From NCBI GenBank assembly GCA_963677655.1, contig OY782088.1: a DNA stretch of 64,000 bases; one strand, written 5' to 3'. This document shows positions 60,668 through 64,000 of this stretch, in pieces (the first letter of the stretch is position 1; each line of letters opens with the position of its first letter). The DNA is from Saccharicrinis sp963677655 (lineage in GTDB: Bacteria > Bacteroidota > Bacteroidia > Bacteroidales > Marinilabiliaceae). The notes beneath the pieces were generated by a model. The model did no database searches, was not told where the DNA came from, and saw nothing but the letters and a program-made list of their open reading frames with translations. Position numbers and translations under genes: made by a program.

Positions 60668-61696
60668 TTAGTTTAGTCCACGTACATTTTTTTCCCATTT
60701 CCAAGCTGAAGCTAATGTCTCTTCAAGAGTTTTTTCAGATTGCCATCCCAACTCTGAATTTCCATATGAAGTATCTGCCCAAATTTTCTCAATATCTCCA
60801 CCCCTTCTTCCAACAACTTTATATTTTAAATCAACTCCTGTTACTTCAATAAATGCTTTGACTAATTGCATTACAGAATATCCTTCTCCAGTACCTACAT
60901 TGAAGAACTCATAGTTATTTTTCTTCTTATCTTCAATTAGTCTGTTAATTGCAACAACATGTGCTTTTGATAAATCAACAACATTGATATAATCTCTTAT
61001 TGCAGTTCCATCAGGAGTATCATAATCTTCACCAAAAATGCTAAGTTCATCTCTTAATCCTGCTGCTGTTTGAGTAATAAATGGCACTAAATTATTAGGT
61101 ACACCAACAGGTAGCTCTCCGATTAATCCAGACTCATGAGCACCAATTGGATTAAAATAACGTAGAGCAATACAATTAACATCATCGTTTACTTTACAAA
61201 AATCGCGCATTATATCTTCACATATTGCTTTTGTATTTCCATATGGAGATTCCGCTTCTTTTCTTGGAGTTTCTTCAGTTACTGGTAATTTATCTGGCTG
61301 TCCATAAACAGTACATGAAGATGAAAAAACCATATGCTGTACTCCATACTTTTTCATTCCAGTTAAAAGATTAAGTAAAGAGTTAATATTATTCCTATAA
61401 TATTCTAATGGTTTTTGAACAGATTCTCCTACAGCTTTAAAAGCTGCAAAGTGAATAATAGCTTCAATATCTTTATATTTTTGAAAAAATTGATCTGTCA
61501 GTTCACTATCTGATAAATCAAATTTTTCAAAAGCAGGACGAATACCTGTAATCTTTTCAATATTATCTAATACTTCAATTTGTGAATTAGATAAATTATC
61601 TACGATTACAACATCGAATCCCGAATTTTGTAATTCTACAACAGTGTGAGAACCTATATAGCCTGTTCCTCCAGTAACTAAGATTTGTTTGCTCAT
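60668..61696 (-). CDS. galE: UDP-glucose 4-epimerase
   Basis: The 342-residue SDR enzyme has the NAD site VTGGTGYIGSHTVVEL, AAFKAVGESVQKPLEYY, the catalytic YxxxK in SPYGNTKAICEDIMRD with the Ser-rich SSSCTVYG before it, and ALRYFNPIGAHESG. It interconverts UDP-glucose and UDP-galactose and supplies sugars for surface glycans. It is monocistronic. Confidence 0.94.
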   Translation of the reverse strand: MSKQILVTGGTGYIGSHTVVELQNSGFDVVIVDNLSNSQIEVLDNIEKITGIRPAFEKFDLSDSELTDQFFQKYKDIEAIIHFAAFKAVGESVQKPLEYYRNNINSLLNLLTGMKKYGVQHMVFSSSCTVYGQPDKLPVTEETPRKEAESPYGNTKAICEDIMRDFCKVNDDVNCIALRYFNPIGAHESGLIGELPVGVPNNLVPFITQTAAGLRDELSIFGEDYDTPDGTAIRDYINVVDLSKAHVVAINRLIEDKKKNNYEFFNVGTGEGYSVMQLVKAFIEVTGVDLKYKVVGRRGGDIEKIWADTSYGNSELGWQSEKTLEETLASAWKWEKNVRGLN

Positions 61697-61794
61697 ATCT
61701 TTAAATAATTATAACATCTCGTTTATTGAGAACGTAAAAGTAATAAAATACTTGTCACATTAAACATGTTTTAAGAAATATATTTTCATAACAC

Positions 61795-61863
61795 CCTGTT
61801 TATAAACATCATAAACAGGTAGGTACTGGTTGGTTTTATCTAGTTATCAACACCTTATCAACA
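61795..61863. promoter_or_regulatory. Inverted repeat plus two DnaA-box-like nonamers
   Basis: CCTGTTTAT (61795-61803) is perfectly inverted at 61811-61819. Downstream, TTATCAACA occurs at 61844-61852 and 61855-61863, 11 bp apart. Each differs by one base from the DnaA-box consensus TTATCCACA. Confidence 0.45.
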
Positions 61864-61903
61864 GATGTTAAAAACACCTATGTACTTTCACGTAGAATTT
61901 TAT

Positions 61904-61911
61904 TATTTTTG
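61904..61911 (+). promoter_or_regulatory. Promoter -7 element of the HU-CCDC81/SPOR gene
   Basis: TATTTTTG followed by CAAT, exact TAnnTTTG. The ATG lies only 4 nt after it, so the mRNA would be leaderless. Confidence 0.55.
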
Positions 61912-61915
61912 CAAT

Positions 61916-62869
61916 ATGCTTAATCTAGAAAAACACATATCAGATTTATTATATCAGTACGACTGTGTAATCGTACCCAATTTGGGTGGATTTGTGGCAA
62001 ACAATATTACTGCACAGTTCAATGAGAAAACAGGAATATTCATACCTCCAAGCAGAGAGATAGGTTTTAACAAAAGTTTAGCGCACAATGATGGTCTATT
62101 AATTAATTACATATCTAAATGCGAGAAGCTGCCTTATGAGGATGTACAAGATCGATTATTAAAACACATCAGTATATTAAAATTTCAGCTACTAAAAGGA
62201 GAAACTCTGCAATTTGCAAATATAGGAACTCTAAGATCAGACAATCAGGGCAATCCTTACTTCACACCAAATAAGGAAAATTCCTTTTCAACTGATAGTT
62301 TTGGATTAAGCACATTTCATTTTAATACTCTTGAACAAGATAAAGAGCAAAATGACAGATCAAGACAACTTGTTAGAAGAACTTTACAATCAAGAAGTGT
62401 TCGCCAAATTGCTGCAAGTGTCACATTAATTTTAGGCTTAATTTTTATTTCTCCTGAAATTGACAGAACATCAGAATTTAGTTCATTTTCAGATATGATT
62501 CCTCAAATGGAAATATCTAATAATAGCGAACCAATAACTTCTATTAAAACCCCGGAAACAAAAACTACTGTAATTGAAAGTTCAGCAAATGAAAACATTG
62601 AGAAAGAAGTTATTGAAGCAGAAGTTATTATTGAAGAAAATAAGTTTTATATTATTGGAGGCAGCTTTAAATATAAAAAACCTGCACAAGACTTCATTTA
62701 TAAGTTAAATAAAAGGGGAATTAAATCTGCTGAAATTTTACAGAGTTCAAAAGGCAGATACAGAGTTTCTCTAGAAGGATTTACAGACAAAGAAGATGCT
62801 ACTACTGCATTGAACAAATACCGCAAGGTAAATGGCTACAGTTCTGCATGGTTATTCACTAAGAAATAA
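61916..62869 (+). CDS. HU-CCDC81 and SPOR domain protein
   Basis: The 317-residue protein starts MLNLEKHISDLLYQYDCVIVPNLGG, the opening of the HU-CCDC81 tandem domain (about 1-130) of Bacteroidota. It then has a single membrane helix (SVTLILGLIFIS, near 170-180), a variable acidic region and a C-terminal SPOR domain (YIIGGSFKYKKPAQDFIYKL). SPOR domains bind denuded peptidoglycan at division septa; the HU-like part suggests DNA contact inside the cell. I choose the ATG at 61916 over 61865, which lies upstream of the promoter element. Confidence 0.82.
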   Translation: MLNLEKHISDLLYQYDCVIVPNLGGFVANNITAQFNEKTGIFIPPSREIGFNKSLAHNDGLLINYISKCEKLPYEDVQDRLLKHISILKFQLLKGETLQFANIGTLRSDNQGNPYFTPNKENSFSTDSFGLSTFHFNTLEQDKEQNDRSRQLVRRTLQSRSVRQIAASVTLILGLIFISPEIDRTSEFSSFSDMIPQMEISNNSEPITSIKTPETKTTVIESSANENIEKEVIEAEVIIEENKFYIIGGSFKYKKPAQDFIYKLNKRGIKSAEILQSSKGRYRVSLEGFTDKEDATTALNKYRKVNGYSSAWLFTKK

Positions 62870-62890
62870 TTTCACAATAAACGATACAAT

Positions 62891-62924
62891 AAAGGCTGCT
62901 AAAATCTATTTTAGCAGCCTTTTA
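62891..62924. terminator. Bidirectional terminator between the SPOR gene and metG
   Basis: A 14-bp stem (AAAGGCTGCTAAAA with TTTTAGCAGCCTTT) and a TCTA loop. It serves both convergent genes. Confidence 0.93.
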
Positions 62925-62947
62925 TTTTATATCTGTATTTTATCAGA

Positions 62948-64000
62948 TTACCTAACTTCTGATCCTGGTTTAATTTCTTTTGATGGTTGAATAAATACTA
63001 ACTCTCCAGTAGCATCCTCACCCATTAAAATCATCCCTTGTGATTCTATCCCTCTGATTTTTCTTGGTGCAAGATTAACTAAAATACTCACTTGTTTCCC
63101 AATAATATCTTCTGGTTGATAATACTCTGCAATTCCCGATACTACTGTTCTTTTGTCAATACCAGTGTCAATTAAAAGTTTTAAAAGCTTTTTTGTTTTT
63201 GCAACCTTTTCTGCTTCCAGAATAGTGCCTATTCTGATATCCATCTTAGTAAAATCATCAAAAGAAATATTCTTTTTAGCAGGTGCAGCAACTTTACTTG
63301 CAGCTTCATTTGCGGATTTCGTTGCTTCTAGTTTATCCAATTGTTGTTGAATAGTTTCATCCTCAATTTTAGCAAATAATAACTCCGGCTTATTGATTTC
63401 ATGACCTGGTTTTAGTAAATCTGTTTTACCTAAATCAGCCCAATTTAAACCTGAAATATTCAACATACTTTGTAGTTTACCGGCACTAAAAGGAATGAAT
63501 GGTTCCATCAAAACAGCAAGATTTGCAGTAATTTGTAATGAAATATTCATTATTGTTTTTACTCTCTCCTCATCTGTCTTTATCAATTTCCAAGGCTCTG
63601 TATCTGCAAGATATTTATTTCCTAAACGAGCTAAGTTCATCATTTCTTTAATCGCTTCACGGAAACGGAAATTATCAAGACTAGTCTGAACTTTATTTAC
63701 AATAGCAGATATTTCTTCAAGACTTTGTTTGTCAAATTCTTCTACAGTAGCTCCCATTTCCGGAGTTTTACCATCATAATATTTATGCGTTAAAACAATA
63801 GCTCTGTTTACAAAATTCCCTAAAATAGCTACTAATTCATTATTATTTCGTGCCTGAAAATCTTTCCATGTAAAGTCATTATCTTTTGTTTCAGGAGCAT
63901 TAGCAGCTAATACATATCTCAACACATCTTGTTGGTCTTTAAATTCTTCAAGGTATTCGTGTAACCAAACAGCCCAATTTCGTGATGTTGAAATTTTATC
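62948..64000 (-). CDS. metG: Methionyl-tRNA synthetase, C-terminal part, 5' end beyond window
   Basis: The frame is open to the window edge. It contains the degenerate KMSKS loop DKISTSRNWAVWLHEY at the edge, then YVLAANAPETKDNDFTWKDFQARNN, typical of class I MetRS. After a linker, residues from about ISFDDFTKMDIRIGTIL form the Trbp111-like tRNA-binding domain, with GIEKQ-like RKIRGIESQGMILM near the end. The ATG at 63925 is internal and is not the start. Confidence 0.93.
   Translation of the reverse strand, partial: DKISTSRNWAVWLHEYLEEFKDQQDVLRYVLAANAPETKDNDFTWKDFQARNNNELVAILGNFVNRAIVLTHKYYDGKTPEMGATVEEFDKQSLEEISAIVNKVQTSLDNFRFREAIKEMMNLARLGNKYLADTEPWKLIKTDEERVKTIMNISLQITANLAVLMEPFIPFSAGKLQSMLNISGLNWADLGKTDLLKPGHEINKPELLFAKIEDETIQQQLDKLEATKSANEAASKVAAPAKKNISFDDFTKMDIRIGTILEAEKVAKTKKLLKLLIDTGIDKRTVVSGIAEYYQPEDIIGKQVSILVNLAPRKIRGIESQGMILMGEDATGELVFIQPSKEIKPGSEVR

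Noticed and set aside
61844..61863. Replication origin
   Set aside because: Only two imperfect DnaA-like nonamers, with no dnaA, no AT-rich unwinding array distinct from background and no further boxes nearby.
1..64000. tRNA, rRNA or prophage genes
   Set aside because: I looked for cloverleaf-like segments, rRNA-like conserved stretches and phage structural or integrase genes and found none I could support by eye.

Overview
The window is AT-rich DNA from a member of the phylum Bacteroidota, most like the Bacteroidales/Marinilabiliales branch (family-level placement near Marinifilaceae is a guess). Support comes from repeated TAnnTTTG promoter -7 elements, many families confined to this phylum (DUF4271, DUF4834, HU-CCDC81/SPOR protein), a SprB-repeat protein with a type IX secretion tail, and gene orders typical of the group (rplM-rpsI-rpsB-tsf; hemD-rnpA-yidD-rbfA; dCMP deaminase-S41 protease). 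I saw no rRNA, tRNA, CRISPR array or prophage. It is chromosomal, mostly housekeeping sequence with a few disturbed patches.

Layout. 1-5,925: a metallophosphoesterase/SdiA-regulated lipoprotein pair, a TPR-LytS kinase with its LytTR regulator, and a convergent DNA glycosylase/guanine deaminase pair. 6,000-13,090: the ribosomal operon with leader RNAs, ttcA, typA and ilvE, each closed by a strong terminator. 13,090-17,600: small genes and a complete IS4-like element that has split a DUF417 gene and left an 11-bp target duplication. 17,600-23,400: DUF4271, hemD, rnpA, yidD, rbfA, a methyltransferase and a LolC/E-like permease. 23,400-27,460: a minus-strand cluster (ogt, dusB, a thioredoxin-like protein, unknowns). 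27,600-30,800: a tandem ABC ATPase, a DUF4328 protein and two gene-poor stretches with degenerate repeats. 30,810-37,141: a complete biotin operon bioB-A-F-G-C-D preceded by a 105-codon ORF and an intrinsic terminator directly in front of bioB. 37,142-39,120: a gene-poor nested mobile island. 39,132-45,616: rlpA-like, a secreted unknown and a giant alpha-2-macroglobulin lipoprotein. 45,998-64,000: a chemoreceptor, dCMP deaminase/S41 protease, a T9SS SprB protein, tsaB, DUF3108, efp, a SpoIIE-type phosphatase, a YfhO membrane protein, galE, an HU-CCDC81/SPOR protein and the 3' part of metG.

Points most worth a second look: (1) the biotin operon front, where a terminator overlaps the stop codon of a short upstream ORF and ends 7 nt before bioB, suggesting translation-coupled attenuation; (2) the 37.5-38.9 kb island, where a broken DUF559 endonuclease gene bounded by 57-bp imperfect inverted repeats is itself split by a frameshifted RAYT/IS200-like transposase with its palindromic repeats, relatives of which also lie inside the biotin operon; (3) the exact IS insertion into a DUF417 gene; (4) a tandem ABC protein whose two ATP sites have decayed asymmetrically; (5) a SprB-repeat protein with a duplicated cysteine-containing domain on both sides of its repeats.
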